DNA from: Candidatus Polarisedimenticolaceae bacterium
GTDB lineage: Bacteria > Pseudomonadota > Gammaproteobacteria > Chromatiales > Chromatiaceae
Assembly: GCA_021647945.1 (NCBI GenBank)
Contig: JAKITT010000016.1
Span: forward strand, 1-47,862
Reading direction: 5' to 3'
Length of the DNA: 47,862 nt
Shown here: one piece after another, positions 10,529 to 21,600 of the stretch
Layout of the letters: every line of letters starts with the position of its first letter
How positions within the stretch are numbered: position 1 is the stretch's first letter
The notes under the pieces: generated by a model
Told to the model about the DNA's origin: nothing
What the model saw: only the letters and a program-made list of their open reading frames with translations
Database searches by the model: none
Translations under genes and position numbers: made by a program

Positions 10529-11427
10529 CTCCCCCACTTCCCACTTCCCACTTCCCACTATCCAGCCGAAAAGGAATAATACTCGCTGGTGGGTCCGGTA
10601 CACGCCTCTATCCTGTTACTCAGGCGATATCTAAACAGCTGCTGCCTATCTACGATAAACCGATGATCTACTATCCGCTAAGCACGTTGATGCTGGCCGG
10701 TATTCGAGAGATATTGATCATCAGCACTCCGCATGACCTGCCCCAGTTCCAGCGACTACTGGGTGATGGTAGTCAGTTTGGTCTACAACTCTCCTATGCT
10801 GTTCAACCCTCGCCCGATGGATTGGCCCAAGCCTTTATTATTGGCGAGGCGTTTATTGGCTGTGACCCTGTTGCACTTATTTTAGGTGACAACATTTTCT
10901 ATGGTCATGAGTTACAGCAGAAGCTGGAACATGCGGTGGCAAAACCAGAAGGGGCAACGGTTTTTGCTTACCATGTGCAAGATCCTGAGCGCTATGGTGT
11001 GGTTGCCTTCGATGAACAAGGGGTAGCAACGGCATTAGAAGAGAAGCCCGCAGAGCCGCAGTCAAACTACGCAGTAACAGGGCTCTATTTCTATGACTCA
11101 GATGTGGTGGAGATTGCGCATAGCATCAAGCCCTCGGCACGTGGAGAGTTAGAGATTACCGATGTGAATAAGATCTACATGGAGCAAGGGCGGCTCTCTG
11201 TTGAGATCATGGGGCGTGGTTATGCGTGGTTAGATACCGGCACCCATGAGTCGATGATGGATGCATCCAACTTCATCCGAACCATTGAACAACGGCAGGG
11301 CCTAAAAATATCCTGTCCAGAAGAGATAGCGTATTACAAAGGTTACATAGATGCTGAACAGTTAAGGAAGTTAGCTGAGCCATTGCTAAAAAATGGCTAT
11401 GGTAAATACCTATTAGGTCTCTCATAG
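10525..11427 (+). CDS. rmlA: Glucose-1-phosphate thymidylyltransferase
   Basis: First step of dTDP-L-rhamnose synthesis: dTTP plus glucose-1-phosphate gives dTDP-glucose. The core begins [18 protein letters not shown], followed by [31 protein letters not shown] and [15 protein letters not shown], all diagnostic. The usual enzyme starts two or three residues before KGIILAGG. Here some 15 extra residues are encoded by the heptamer repeats, and no other start codon lies between, so the insertion seems to have replaced the native 5' end. ATG 10525 is preferred over 10513 because GGAG lies six bases before it and because it overlaps the S23 stop as ATGA. Confidence 0.93.
   Translation: MTPPLPTSHFPLSSRKGIILAGGSGTRLYPVTQAISKQLLPIYDKPMIYYPLSTLMLAGIREILIISTPHDLPQFQRLLGDGSQFGLQLSYAVQPSPDGLAQAFIIGEAFIGCDPVALILGDNIFYGHELQQKLEHAVAKPEGATVFAYHVQDPERYGVVAFDEQGVATALEEKPAEPQSNYAVTGLYFYDSDVVEIAHSIKPSARGELEITDVNKIYMEQGRLSVEIMGRGYAWLDTGTHESMMDASNFIRTIEQRQGLKISCPEEIAYYKGYIDAEQLRKLAEPLLKNGYGKYLLGLS
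10528..10560 (+). repeat. Tandem CACTTCC heptamers at the 5' end of rmlA
   Basis: Three consecutive CACTTCC units followed by CACTA, preceded by ACTCCCC. They lie inside the rmlA reading frame just after its start codon and encode the unusual residues [11 protein letters not shown]. They are inverted relative to the repeats at 10128-10159. A unit of seven bases is not a multiple of three, so copy-number change would shift the rmlA frame. Confidence 0.7.
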
Positions 11428-11753
11428 AGAAGGCAATTATGCCTTCAATCATCTGTGTCCTATGTAATTCGAGTCTGCTAGTTAAGGTGTTAAACTGTAT
11501 ATTTAGTTCTACTTTATTAGACTCATTCGGCGAACAGAATAGATGCCGTGTAGGTGCACTTTCAAGTGCATGAATTAGACTGATGTCTGCTTAAAAAATG
11601 GGCCTACATGTGGAAAATGTAAGTAAAACTATTGCCTTAGGTGGATGAGGTTAATCTGACACTCTAGAGTTAGAGCGCTGAGCAAATAAAAATATCTTAT
11701 TAGAGAGTGAGTATGGGCCAATACCTGCTAGCAATACAAAAAGGACATTGCAT
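11428..11753. other. Intergenic region between rmlA and the DUF4160 gene
   Basis: A 326-bp stretch with no convincing reading frame. Its one recognisable feature is the palindromic element at 11549-11608. The last bases hold AAGGA at 11741-11745, which sets the ATG 11754 start of the next gene. No clear terminator with a T-run was seen after rmlA. Confidence 0.6.
11549..11608. repeat. Palindromic REP/MITE-like element, copy A2
   Basis: A 60-bp element with termini TGTAGG (11549-11554) and CCTACA (11603-11608), and an internal hairpin TGCACTT/AAGTGCA immediately inside the left terminus. Architecture and length match copy A1 at 3109-3169, while the hairpin bases differ in a compensating way (GTCCGC versus GTGCAC), which suggests that structure is conserved rather than sequence. 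Confidence 0.6.
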
Positions 11754-12014
11754 ATGCCAGAAATATCAAGGTTTTTCGGTATCATCATTCGGATGTTTTA
11801 TGATGAGCATAATCCGCCACATTTCCATGCGGAATATTCAGGAAATAAAGCAGTATTTGATTTTCAGGGGAATGTAATCAAAGGCAGTTTGTCGTCAAGA
11901 ACAGCAACTAAACTCGTACGTGAATGGATTGACTTGCACATAATAGAGCTTGAAGAAGATTGGAGGCTTGCAAGAGAAAGCAAGGAAATCAGAAAGATTG
12001 AGCCATTGACCTGA
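11754..12014 (+). CDS. DUF4160 family protein
   Basis: An 86-residue protein beginning [20 protein letters not shown] followed by [10 protein letters not shown], the signature of the DUF4160 family. The end, [19 protein letters not shown], also fits. No activity is established for the family. It is recurrently found next to DUF2442 genes, as here, and the pair behaves in genome context like a toxin-antitoxin or other two-gene mobile module. Start ATG 11754 is chosen over TTG 11748 because of AAGGA eight bases upstream. Confidence 0.85.
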   Translation: MPEISRFFGIIIRMFYDEHNPPHFHAEYSGNKAVFDFQGNVIKGSLSSRTATKLVREWIDLHIIELEEDWRLARESKEIRKIEPLT

Positions 12015-12025
12015 GGAAGCTCATT

Positions 12026-12268
12026 ATGTGGGATATGAATGATGTAGTAAAAATAGATTATAAGGGTGAATATATTTACTACATTGCATTTGACAATGGT
12101 GTATCAGGCAATGTTGATTTTTCCAAATATATTGGCAAAGGCCCGATATTTGCCCCCTTAAAAAAGAGAGCATTTTTTAAAAAAGCATTTATAGAAGGTG
12201 GAACAATATCTTGGCCAAATGGTGCAGACATTGCTCCTGAATCACTATATGAGCAAGTCAATTGCTAG
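12026..12268 (+). CDS. DUF2442 family protein
   Basis: An 80-residue protein with the DUF2442 pattern: a short beta-rich N-terminus ([19 protein letters not shown]), [16 protein letters not shown], and the closing [15 protein letters not shown]. It lies 11 bp after the DUF4160 gene. Some DUF2442 proteins carry DNA-binding extensions, but this one is just the core domain. The pair interrupts rmlA-rmlC. Confidence 0.85.
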   Translation: MWDMNDVVKIDYKGEYIYYIAFDNGVSGNVDFSKYIGKGPIFAPLKKRAFFKKAFIEGGTISWPNGADIAPESLYEQVNC

Positions 12269-12336
12269 ATATATGTCCTGATACGTTGTACTTAGATTCG
12301 GTAAAAAGTGATGTTGTATAACTGGGTAATTGATTA

Positions 12337-12882
12337 ATGCAGGTCATCCAGACAGAGATACCTGAAGTTCTTATTCTTGAGCCAAGGGTGTTTGGTGATG
12401 AGAGGGGGTTTTTTATGGAGAGCTGGAACTGTGCAGCTTTTAACGAGCTGACGGATCTAGATGTAGAGTTTGTCCAAGACAACCATTCCCGCTCAACAAA
12501 AAACGTACTAAGAGGTTTGCACTACCAGATCCAACAGCCACAAGGAAAACTTGTTCGTGTGGTACGCGGTTCTGTATTTGATGTAGCCGTTGATATACGG
12601 AAATCATCAGCCACTTTCGGCAAATGGGTAGGTGTGGAACTCTCAGAGGAAAATAACCGCCAGTGCTGGGTGCCGCCTGGTTTTGCCCATGGTTTTGTTG
12701 TGCTTTCTGAGAGTGCGGACTTCCTCTACAAAACGACAGATTACTATGCCCCCAAGTATGAACGCTGTATTCTCTGGAACGATCCAGCCATCGGTATTGA
12801 TTGGCATATTGAGGGTGAGCCACAGTTGTCGGTAAAAGATGAAGTGGGATTGTTGCTTCAACAAGCCGAAGTGTTCCCATGA
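12337..12882 (+). CDS. rmlC: dTDP-4-dehydrorhamnose 3,5-epimerase
   Basis: Third step of dTDP-L-rhamnose synthesis. A cupin-fold protein of 181 residues, the family's usual length. Landmarks are FGDERGFFMESWN, FVQDNHSRSTKNVLRGLHYQ with the catalytic His, VRVVRGSVFDVAVDIR, WVPPGFAHGFVVLSE and the active-site Tyr in YKTTDYYAP. It overlaps rmlD by four bases (ATGA). The 68 bp before it show no strong promoter. Confidence 0.95.
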   Translation: MQVIQTEIPEVLILEPRVFGDERGFFMESWNCAAFNELTDLDVEFVQDNHSRSTKNVLRGLHYQIQQPQGKLVRVVRGSVFDVAVDIRKSSATFGKWVGVELSEENNRQCWVPPGFAHGFVVLSESADFLYKTTDYYAPKYERCILWNDPAIGIDWHIEGEPQLSVKDEVGLLLQQAEVFP

Positions 12883-13769
12883 GAATCATGCTCACAGGAG
12901 CAAATGGCCAAGTGGGCTGGGAGTTAGCTAGAAGCCTAATGCCGTTAGGAGAGGTGATTGCACTAAATCGGCAGCAGTGTGATCTGTCACATCCAGAAAC
13001 TATTCCAGATATTGTTAAAGAGATAAAGCCAGATGTCATTGTGAATGCGGCTGCCTATACGGCAGTAGACAAAGCCGAGGAAGAAGAGAGTCTGGCAACA
13101 CTGATCAATGGTTTAGCAGTAGGTGTGTTGGCAGAGGAGGCTAAAAAAAGAGGCGCTTTGCTGATCCACTTTTCAACGGATTACATATTTGATGGCACAA
13201 AATCCTCACCATACAATGAAGAGGATACTCCCAGCCCGATCAATGCCTACGGACGTAGTAAACTAGCTGGGGAAGTAGCTATTAAGGGTGTTGGTGTAGA
13301 TCATGTTATCTTGAGGACGACGTGGGTATATTCTGAGCGTGGACAAAATTTTGTTAATACTATTTTACATCTAGCGAGCGAGCGAGATGAGCTGAACATA
13401 GTTTCAGATCAGTATGGGGCGCCTACGTGGTCACGAAATATTGCGGATGCGACCGCTCATATTATTTGCCAACTTCAGCAAGAGCGAGCGCTAAAACAGA
13501 TGGTGTCAGGTACTTATAATCTGTGTTCATCGGGTCATGTAGATTGGTATGGGTTTGCTCGACTAATCATAGAAAAGGCGAATGAATGCGGTGTACTAGA
13601 GAAAAGCAAGTGTGCTTTATTGCACCCTTGCGCTACGGAAGCCTACCCTTTGCCAGCCAAAAGGCCCCAAAATTCACGGCTCGATTGTAGTAAGTTTCGT
13701 TCATGCTTTGGGTTGGTTATGCCAAGTTGGCAGAGTGCCTTGTCCAGCTGCATAACTGCTTTAAAATGA
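12879..13769 (+). CDS. rmlD: dTDP-4-dehydrorhamnose reductase
   Basis: Final step, NAD(P)H-dependent reduction to dTDP-L-rhamnose. A short-chain dehydrogenase of 296 residues with cofactor motif LTGANGQVGWEL, the NAAAYTAVDKAE signature of RmlD, STDYIFDG, and the catalytic YGRSK. The C-terminal third is normal in length. Start ATG 12879 overlaps the rmlC stop. Confidence 0.95.
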   Translation: MRIMLTGANGQVGWELARSLMPLGEVIALNRQQCDLSHPETIPDIVKEIKPDVIVNAAAYTAVDKAEEEESLATLINGLAVGVLAEEAKKRGALLIHFSTDYIFDGTKSSPYNEEDTPSPINAYGRSKLAGEVAIKGVGVDHVILRTTWVYSERGQNFVNTILHLASERDELNIVSDQYGAPTWSRNIADATAHIICQLQQERALKQMVSGTYNLCSSGHVDWYGFARLIIEKANECGVLEKSKCALLHPCATEAYPLPAKRPQNSRLDCSKFRSCFGLVMPSWQSALSSCITALK

Positions 13770-13811
13770 GATGTTGTTTATCCAAGAGAAGCTAAAGGAT
13801 TAATTGTAGTA

Positions 13812-15287
13812 ATGAAATTAGAACAAAATATCAGGAAGTCAAAAGTAGTGGAAGACATGGATATAAGAGGGATTATTATGGCCGGTGGTAGTGGGACGCG
13901 GTTGTGGCCACTCTCTCGCCAACAGCTTCCAAAGCAGTTCCTTAGCCTTGAAGGGGAAAAAACACTGTTTGAGGCGACAGTTGATCGATTGGCTCCCTAT
14001 GTGACACCAGAAAAGGTGTTGGTGATAACCAATGCTCGCCATGCCAATGGAGAGGCGTATCAAGCACTTAATCAGTATGAAAAGTTGCTGGAGCCAGCAG
14101 GCCGCAATACAGCGCCAGCCATCGCATTAGCTGCGGCGTGGCTGCAAAGAACATCTGAAGGAGAGGATCCTATTATGGTTATCCTCCCTTCAGACCATGT
14201 TATTAAAGATACGCCAGCTTTCCATGCAGCACTGGAAAAGGCTATCCAGGTTGCTGACAAAGGATCGCTCGTCACATTTGGGATTCGCCCGACGCACCCC
14301 GATACAGGTTTTGGGTATATCAAAACATCACCAGATGATTCACAGTTTAAAAGTGAAGTCTGTGTGGCGGAGCATTTTGCTGAAAAACCCAGTGAAGAGA
14401 TAGCTCAAATGTATCTGGATGACGGCAGCTACTACTGGAACTCGGGTATGTTTGTCTGGCGTACCTCCGCCATTCTGGATGAAATAAGAAGCCACCTGCC
14501 AGAGGTGGCTACAGTCCTGGATAAAATTACTCAAGCTTGGGATAAGGGCGAGAGTAGACAGCAAGTATTGGATCAATATTTCCCGTTAATGCCAGACATC
14601 TCAATTGATTTTGGTGTACTTGAGAAGATTGCAGGTAAGGGTTCAAATCTGGCATTGATTCCTTGTGATATCGGCTGGTCAGATGTTGGAAGCTGGGATG
14701 CCGTCCATGATCTTTTGCCAAAGGATGAGAGCAATAATGCATTGCTGGGCAATGCGCTTCAGATCGACTGCCACAACATGCTTATTCATGGGGGGCGGCG
14801 TTTAATTGCAGCCGTGGGTGTAGATGATCTCTGTGTTATTGAAACGGCAGATGCAATCCTCATAGCAAAGCGAGGAGAGAGTCAGCGTGTACGTGAGGTT
14901 GTTACAGAGCTGAAAGCGCGGAATGCGCAAGAACACCTGCTGCATCTGACTGTACAGCGGCCTTGGGGTAGTTACACGATCTTAGAAGAGCAGTCAGGCT
15001 ACAAGATGAAACGGATCACAGTAAACTCAGGTGCAAAACTATCGCTTCAAAAACATCAACATCGTTCAGAGCATTGGACGGTTGTCTCTGGTGCTGCGAC
15101 GGTTACTTGTGATGACACGGTACGGACAGTGACTAAAAACCAATCGACCTATATCCCTGCGGGTAGCATGCATCAGCTTGAGAACCGAGGGAAAATTCCA
15201 TTGCAGTTGATTGAGGTTCAAGTGGGAGAGTACTTGAAAGAGGATGATATAGAACGTTTTGAAGATGATTATGGGCGAGTTTCATGA
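13812..15287 (+). CDS. manC: Mannose-1-phosphate guanylyltransferase / mannose-6-phosphate isomerase (type II)
   Basis: Bifunctional enzyme supplying GDP-mannose. The N-terminal pyrophosphorylase domain has [20 protein letters not shown] and PKQFL, then [10 protein letters not shown] and ILPSDHVI. The C-terminal cupin isomerase domain (about residues 360-485) has [27 protein letters not shown] and [14 protein letters not shown]. The 491 residues include an unusual 15-residue leader; a start at ATG 13857 ([11 protein letters not shown]) would fit the family better, though its spacing from GGAAG is short. The longer start has AGGA twelve bases upstream. It overlaps manB by four bases. Confidence 0.93.
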   Translation: MKLEQNIRKSKVVEDMDIRGIIMAGGSGTRLWPLSRQQLPKQFLSLEGEKTLFEATVDRLAPYVTPEKVLVITNARHANGEAYQALNQYEKLLEPAGRNTAPAIALAAAWLQRTSEGEDPIMVILPSDHVIKDTPAFHAALEKAIQVADKGSLVTFGIRPTHPDTGFGYIKTSPDDSQFKSEVCVAEHFAEKPSEEIAQMYLDDGSYYWNSGMFVWRTSAILDEIRSHLPEVATVLDKITQAWDKGESRQQVLDQYFPLMPDISIDFGVLEKIAGKGSNLALIPCDIGWSDVGSWDAVHDLLPKDESNNALLGNALQIDCHNMLIHGGRRLIAAVGVDDLCVIETADAILIAKRGESQRVREVVTELKARNAQEHLLHLTVQRPWGSYTILEEQSGYKMKRITVNSGAKLSLQKHQHRSEHWTVVSGAATVTCDDTVRTVTKNQSTYIPAGSMHQLENRGKIPLQLIEVQVGEYLKEDDIERFEDDYGRVS

Positions 15288-16654
15288 GTCGACTGACCTG
15301 CTTTAAAGCCTATGATATCCGTGGAAAACTAGGGGAAGAACTCAATGAAGAGATCGCCTATCGAATAGGGCGTGCGTTTGCTCAGCACCTAAAAGCCAAG
15401 CGTGTTGTTGTGGGTGGTGATGTACGTTTGACCAGTGAATCACTCAAACAGGCTTTGGCAAAAGGGCTGATGGACTCTGGTGCAGATGTGATCGATATTG
15501 GCATGACAGGTACAGAAGAGATCTACTTTGCTGCCTTCCATCTTGATGTAGATGGCGGTATAGAGGTGACAGCCAGCCACAACCCGATGGACTACAACGG
15601 AATGAAGTTTGTTGGTCGTGGTGCAAAGCCTATTAGTGGTGACAGTGGTCTTAAAGAGATACAGCAGATTGCAGAAAGTGAGGGTTTTGAGTTAACCAGC
15701 AAAAAAGGCTCACTGAGTCAGACCTCTATTTTAGATGACTATGTAGACCACCTGCTTGGCTACATCAAGCCTAGAGCTTTAAAACCTCTCAAATTAGTTG
15801 TTAACGCAGGTAATGGTGCGGCTGGGCACGTGATAGATGTCATTGAAATGCATTTTAAACAGCAAAATGTACCGATTGAGTTTATCAAACTACATCATGA
15901 TGCTGATGGCACTTTCCCCCATGGCATACCCAATCCGCTGCTACCTGAAAATCGCCAAGCGACCGCTGATGCAGTCAGAGCTAATGGTGCTGATGTGGGC
16001 ATCGCCTGGGATGGTGACTTTGACCGCTGTTTCCTATTTGATGAAAATGGTGAATTTATTGAAGGTTACTACATTGTTGGCCTGCTGGCTGAAGCCTTTC
16101 TTAAAAAACACCCTGGTGAAAAGATCATTCATGACCCTCGCCTGACTTGGAATACCATCGATATAGTAAATAAAACTGGTGGTGTCGCCATTCAAAGCAA
16201 AACAGGCCACGCCTTTATCAAAGAGCGAATGCGTGCCGAAAATGCCATTTATGGCGGTGAGATGAGTGCGCATCATTACTTCCGAGATTTTGCCTATTGT
16301 GATAGCGGTATGATCCCCTGGATGTTGGTTGCCGAATTGGTAAGTACAACAGGCAAAACATTATCAAAGCTTGTTTGTGAGCGCATGGACACATACCCCT
16401 GTAGTGGTGAGATCAACTACAAAGTAGCTGATACTCAAGTAGCCATTGAGAATATACAGAAGCACTTCGCTCCCGAGTCACCGCAGTTGGACAGCACCGA
16501 TGGTATCAGCCTTGAATTTCCCAACTGGCGTTTAAACCTGCGCGCATCAAATACAGAGCCACTGTTAAGACTAAATGTTGAGACACGTGGAGATGGCCAG
16601 CTAGTGAATAAGTGTGTTGCTGAGATCGAAGCAATAATAAAAGAGACGCACTAA
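15284..16654 (+). CDS. manB: Phosphomannomutase (ManB/CpsG-type)
   Basis: Interconverts mannose-6-phosphate and mannose-1-phosphate, feeding ManC. A 456-residue alpha-D-phosphohexomutase. The phosphoserine loop is [16 protein letters not shown], the metal-binding loop is WDGDFDRCF, the sugar-binding loop is [14 protein letters not shown], and the phosphate-binding loop is [14 protein letters not shown]. It is coupled to manC (ATGA) and ends one base into wzm (TAATG), placing precursor and export genes in one operon. Confidence 0.94.
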   Translation: MSRLTCFKAYDIRGKLGEELNEEIAYRIGRAFAQHLKAKRVVVGGDVRLTSESLKQALAKGLMDSGADVIDIGMTGTEEIYFAAFHLDVDGGIEVTASHNPMDYNGMKFVGRGAKPISGDSGLKEIQQIAESEGFELTSKKGSLSQTSILDDYVDHLLGYIKPRALKPLKLVVNAGNGAAGHVIDVIEMHFKQQNVPIEFIKLHHDADGTFPHGIPNPLLPENRQATADAVRANGADVGIAWDGDFDRCFLFDENGEFIEGYYIVGLLAEAFLKKHPGEKIIHDPRLTWNTIDIVNKTGGVAIQSKTGHAFIKERMRAENAIYGGEMSAHHYFRDFAYCDSGMIPWMLVAELVSTTGKTLSKLVCERMDTYPCSGEINYKVADTQVAIENIQKHFAPESPQLDSTDGISLEFPNWRLNLRASNTEPLLRLNVETRGDGQLVNKCVAEIEAIIKETH

Positions 16655-17448
16655 TGTTCAGTATATTTCGTAGCCTATGGCAGTATCGCCATTTCATTTC
16701 CAGTTCTATCCGAAATGAGCTCATTAGCCGCTTTGCTCGCAGCAAACTGGGTGGGCTTTGGATGATTATCAATCCCTTGGCACAGGTTGCTATCTATGCA
16801 TTGATTCTCTCCAATATACTGGCAGCTAAGCTGCCGGGTCTCGATAGCCAATACGCCTACGCCATCTACCTGATGGCTGGCCTGCTGGCCTGGAACCTGT
16901 TTAATGATATTATCTGCCGTTGCCTTAACCTATTCATCGAGCAGGGCAATCTAATGAAAAAGATGAGCTTTCCTCGGATTACCCTTCCAGCTATCGTCAT
17001 GGGTTCTTGCCTGCTTAACAATCTCCTGCTATTTATCGCCATGCTGGGCATTTTTGCCCTGCTTGGCCATCAATTCAGTGCCACCATGCTGTGGCTTATA
17101 CCGCTTACCCTTATTGTGGCCATGCTTGCCATGGGAATTGGTTTGATTCTTGGAGTAATGAACGTCTTTCTACGTGACATTGGGCAAGTAGTCCCCATCA
17201 TCCTGCAGATGCTGTTTTGGTTTACACCCATTGTCTATCCAATAATCATCATTCCAGAGGATTATCACCACTGGTTGAACCTTAACCCTATGTACCCTCT
17301 TACTGATGCTTACCAACAGATATTGGTCTATGGCAACACCCCTCAATGGGACGGTGTACTCATTATTGCTGCGGTTGGATTGCTGTTGGCCGGAGCAAGT
17401 CTATTTATGTTTCGCCGTGCTAGTGCTGAGATGGTTGACGCTTTGTGA
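16654..17448 (+). CDS. wzm: ABC-2 polysaccharide exporter, permease
   Basis: Inner-membrane subunit of the ABC transporter that moves lipid-linked O-polysaccharide or capsule to the periplasm. It has 264 residues with six hydrophobic segments. Family landmarks are an amphipathic N-terminus with SRFARSKLGGLWMIINPLAQ, LFNDIICRCLNLFIEQGNLM, NVFLRDIGQVVPIILQ and MLFWFTPIVYPI. It overlaps the ATPase gene by four bases (GTGA). Confidence 0.93.
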   Translation: MFSIFRSLWQYRHFISSSIRNELISRFARSKLGGLWMIINPLAQVAIYALILSNILAAKLPGLDSQYAYAIYLMAGLLAWNLFNDIICRCLNLFIEQGNLMKKMSFPRITLPAIVMGSCLLNNLLLFIAMLGIFALLGHQFSATMLWLIPLTLIVAMLAMGIGLILGVMNVFLRDIGQVVPIILQMLFWFTPIVYPIIIIPEDYHHWLNLNPMYPLTDAYQQILVYGNTPQWDGVLIIAAVGLLLAGASLFMFRRASAEMVDAL

Positions 17449-18674
17449 GCCTGTTAACTGTTCGCAATCTTGGTAAAGCATACCGAACATACCGCTCAGA
17501 GTTGCAGCGTTTTGCCCGCTGGTTCGGTATACCCTTTAAACCCAGTGAAGAGCACTGGGTGCTGCGTCATGTGAGCTTTGATATTCAACCAGGTGAAGCG
17601 ATTGGCATAATTGGCCAGAATGGTGCAGGCAAAAGCACTCTGCTCAAGATGATCACAGGCACATTACGGCCGACAGATGGTCAGGTGCAGGTTAACGGTC
17701 GTATTGCCGCTATTCTTGAGTTGGGTATGGGGTTTAATCCTGAACTAACCGGCCGACAAAATGCATTTCATGCTGCGGGTCTTATGGGGTTCACCGCAGA
17801 GCAGATTTCACAGGCTGTCCCAAATATTGAGTCTTTTGCTGAAGTTGGAGAATATTTTGATGAGCCTGTACGCACCTACTCCAGTGGCATGCAAATGCGT
17901 GTGGCCTTTGCGGTGGCTACTGCTTACCGACCTGAAATATTAATTGTTGATGAAGCCTTGTCGGTGGGTGATGCCTACTTCCAGCATAAATGTTTTAACC
18001 GAATTCGTGAGTTTCAAGAACAAGGCACAACACTGCTGATCGTCTCCCATGACCGCAGTGCTATTCAAAGTCTGTGTAACCGAGCCATCCTGTTGGAAGG
18101 CGGTACGGTGATAAAAGATGGTAATCCAGAAGAGGTCTTTGATTTCTACAATGCCATTATCGCGGAGAAAGAGAACAGCACAGTGGAGGTCACGCAGCTT
18201 AATAATGGAAAGGTTCAAACCAGCTCTGGTACCGGTGAAGTGCAGATAGAGGAAGTTGCTCTGTATAACGACAAGGGTGAACTAGCAGAGCATGTCGCCG
18301 TTGGTGAAGAGGTTGAGTTACACATAAATGTTAAGGTTTATCAGCCTATTGATTCACTGGTAATGGGGTATGCAATAAAAGAGCGTCTTGGGCAGGTGTG
18401 TTATGGAACAAATACATGGCACAGCAAACAAGTCCTGAACAATCTAAATTCAGGTGAAATATACCAATACATTGTGAGTTTTCCAGCAAATTTGGGTGTT
18501 GGTAGCTATTCAGTTTCAATTGCACTTCATGATAGAGATACACATTTAACAAAAAATTATGATTGGCGTGATTTAGTCCTTGTTTTCAATGTATTTAACG
18601 ATGAAAAAACGCCATTTCAAGGCCTGTCTTGGCTGCCACAACAGACAGCCATAACGAAAATAGAAGTAAATTAG
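17445..18674 (+). CDS. wzt: ABC polysaccharide exporter, ATPase with C-terminal carbohydrate-binding domain
   Basis: ATPase partner of Wzm. The nucleotide-binding domain has Walker A GQNGAGKS at residues 57-64, the signature YSSGMQMRVAFA and Walker B EILIVDEALSVGD. Residues from about 265 to 409 form an extra domain (YNDKGELAEHVAVGEEVELH onward) of the Wzt C-terminal type. In E. coli O9a this domain binds the modified non-reducing end of the glycan and is needed for export. Its presence suggests that chain ends are capped here too. Start GTG 17445 overlaps the wzm stop. Confidence 0.92.
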   Translation: MSLLTVRNLGKAYRTYRSELQRFARWFGIPFKPSEEHWVLRHVSFDIQPGEAIGIIGQNGAGKSTLLKMITGTLRPTDGQVQVNGRIAAILELGMGFNPELTGRQNAFHAAGLMGFTAEQISQAVPNIESFAEVGEYFDEPVRTYSSGMQMRVAFAVATAYRPEILIVDEALSVGDAYFQHKCFNRIREFQEQGTTLLIVSHDRSAIQSLCNRAILLEGGTVIKDGNPEEVFDFYNAIIAEKENSTVEVTQLNNGKVQTSSGTGEVQIEEVALYNDKGELAEHVAVGEEVELHINVKVYQPIDSLVMGYAIKERLGQVCYGTNTWHSKQVLNNLNSGEIYQYIVSFPANLGVGSYSVSIALHDRDTHLTKNYDWRDLVLVFNVFNDEKTPFQGLSWLPQQTAITKIEVN

Positions 18675-18687
18675 AATATCCAATTAA

Positions 18688-21600
18688 ATGAAACATAATT
18701 TCATCTTAAAACAAATCCCGAAAGGCTCCGTTCTTGGGTTGAACTACAGTGGTATGCATGACACGGCCATTGCTTTAGTTTCACCAGAAGGAGAACCACT
18801 ATTTGCAGTTTCATTGGAGCGAATATCACGAGTAAAACAAGATGGTAGGTTCCCGCAAAAGCTGCTCAATGAGCTGCCGTGGGAAAATATTGGAAAAGTA
18901 GCCCTCTCTGTAGAACGTGAATACGGGCCAGTCACAGGTCTAATTAGCAGATTTCACCCAGTGCCACTGGAGACTGCTCTCAACACTGACAGGTCTCATG
19001 CGGACTCTTTTTTACAGATACTTGATTCAATACCCGTTGAAAAAGTGTTTATCCCCCATCACCTCTGTCATGCGGCCTCTGCATTTTGGTTAAGCGGCTT
19101 GTCCAATGCGACCTGCTTAGTATATGACGGAGGTATGTCTAATGAAGCGTGGTTTGGGGGAGTATTTAGTGCATCAGATAGAAATGGAATTGTACCCATT
19201 GACCAATTCAGTGCTAATAACTACTCAAACATTACAAGTCTCTACACGGCAATTACTGCGGTACTTGGTTTTACTCCCTTAAAACATGAAGGAAAAATAA
19301 CTGGATTGGCTGCATATGGTGCAGTAACAGATAGTTGCCGTAAGATATTAGAGCAGTGGTTGTATCATCCCGAGTTGCTTCATGGCATTGTTGAGTGGAA
19401 AGATATGTACAGCCAGGATATCTCTCCCTGCTTAAAGCCTCTCTTGCCATTTGTTCAATCACTTAAAGAGATGCTTGCGCCTCACAGCCGTGAGGATATA
19501 GCCGCTACAGTTCAACAGATAGCAGAAGAACATGTTACAGCAATCCTTAGTGCAGTAATCAAGCAAGGTGAAGCCTCAGATAATCTCTGCCTGTCCGGTG
19601 GACTCTTCGCAAATGTAAAAATAAACCAACGGGCCAGTGAACTCGGCTTTAAAAATCTGTTTGTTTCTCCGCCAATGTCTGATGATGGTACGGCACTGGG
19701 TGCTGCACTTCAGGTGGTTTCTAAAAATAAAGAGTTTTCACCGAGAAAAAGCCACTCGATGTTTCTCGGCCCCAGTTACTCAAAGAGAAAAGTTCATCAC
19801 TACATTTCTGAGAGTAAAATAAAATTCCAAGTTGCGGTTGATCCTGCAAAAGAGGTGGCAAAGCATCTTGCAGAGGGTGCTGTCGTAGCTATTTACCAAG
19901 GGCCATCTGAGTTTGGGCCGCGAGCACTTGGTAACCGCTCTATTTTGGCAAATGCAGATGATGCTTCAATAAATCAGACTTTAAATGGGCGTTTAAACCG
20001 TACTGAGTTTATGCCTTTTGCCCCTGTTTGTCTTGAAGAGGATGCTGATAGGCTGTTTGGTGACATTGAAAAAATTAGGCATTCAGCAGAGTTTATGACA
20101 GTCACTGTCAACTGCACAGATGAGATGAAATTACTGTGCCCTGCTGTGGTTCATTGTGATGGTACTGCACGTCCACAAATCGTCTCTAAAAAATCAAATT
20201 CTTTTTTGCAGAAAGTGCTCACATACTACAAGGAACTCAGTGGTAAACCCGCATTGGTAAATACATCCTTTAATGTTCATGAAGAACCAATAGTTTGCAC
20301 CCCAGAAGATGCAATAAAGGGCTTTTTTGAATCGGGTTTAGATTTGCTGTTTATGGAGGGGCATTTAATAAAATTGTGTGAAAATAGAGAGATAGAGGCT
20401 GAATATCTTCGGAATAAAATCAAGAATACCTATTCAGTTTTAATGGCCACTAAAAATAGTATTGTAAATCATGATTTGCAGTTTTATGAAAAAGATAAGG
20501 CATTGGAGCATAGTCAGGTAACACTTATGGAACAACAAAACCACAATCAACAGCTGCAAACTGAATTAGATGAATCCAGAACCAATATCAAGCAAATAAT
20601 AGCATCAAAGAACCAGGTCGAAAGTACCCTATTAGAGACAGCAGAGTGTCAACAGCAGCAACTGGATCAAATGAATGTAACTCTGGTGGATAGTCAGCAG
20701 CAAATACAGCTATTAAATACTGCTCAGCAAGAGGTTCATCAGCAGTGTCAGCAGTTAGAAAAACAAAATGAGTGCTTACAAATAGAAGCACGGCAGCATG
20801 ACAAGGTGCTGCGTGAGAAAGAGAGTAAACAGCAAGAGCTGTTGCTATCACTGATAGAGAAAGAGACGCGGTTACAGAAGGCTGCTGCAACACTCACAGA
20901 GAATAAGCAGGAGAGCGATAAGTGGCAGGCTGCACTGGTAGATAGCAGAGTGCAACAACAGGCCATTGAGACCCTCTTGCAAGAGACTCAACAGCACTGC
21001 CAGCAGCTAGAAAAGCAGATAGAGCCGTTACAAATAGAGGCTGGTCAGCATGACAAGGCACTGCGTGAGAAAGAGAGTAAACAGCAAGAGCTGTTGCTAT
21101 CACTGATAGAGAAAGAGACGCGCTTGCAGGAGGCTACAGTATTACGGATAGAGAGCAGGCAGGCGTTTGATAAGTTACAGGCCACCCTAGCGGATAGCAG
21201 AGCGCAACAACAGGCTATTAGTGCCCTCCTACAAGAGACTCAACAGCACTGCCAGCAGTTGGAAAAAGAGATCGAGCAGCTGCATCTTGAAGCGGAGCAG
21301 TATAATGAACTGTTGCGTGAGAGAGAGAGATCGATCAATGAGCTAAATCATGAAAAGGAAGCGGCAAAGCAACAAATTGATGAGCTGCACCAGAGTAACC
21401 ACCAATGGTGGTCTATGGCTGATCAGCAGAGTAAAGAGCTAGAAGAGACCAGAACCAAGATTGATGAACTTAATCACTCATCCCATTACTGGTGGTTGGA
21501 GGCCGATCGGTTAAATAAAGAACTGCAAACTGTATATGCTAGCAAGTCATGGAGAATCACTTGGCCGCTACGGAAATTGATGCAACTCATCAAGTGGCTG

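Noticed and set aside
20588-21103. Minus-strand open frames across the coiled-coil region
   Set aside because: They arise from the repetitive codons of the plus-strand repeats, contain Cys/Leu/Ser-rich low-complexity sequence, and have no support as genes.
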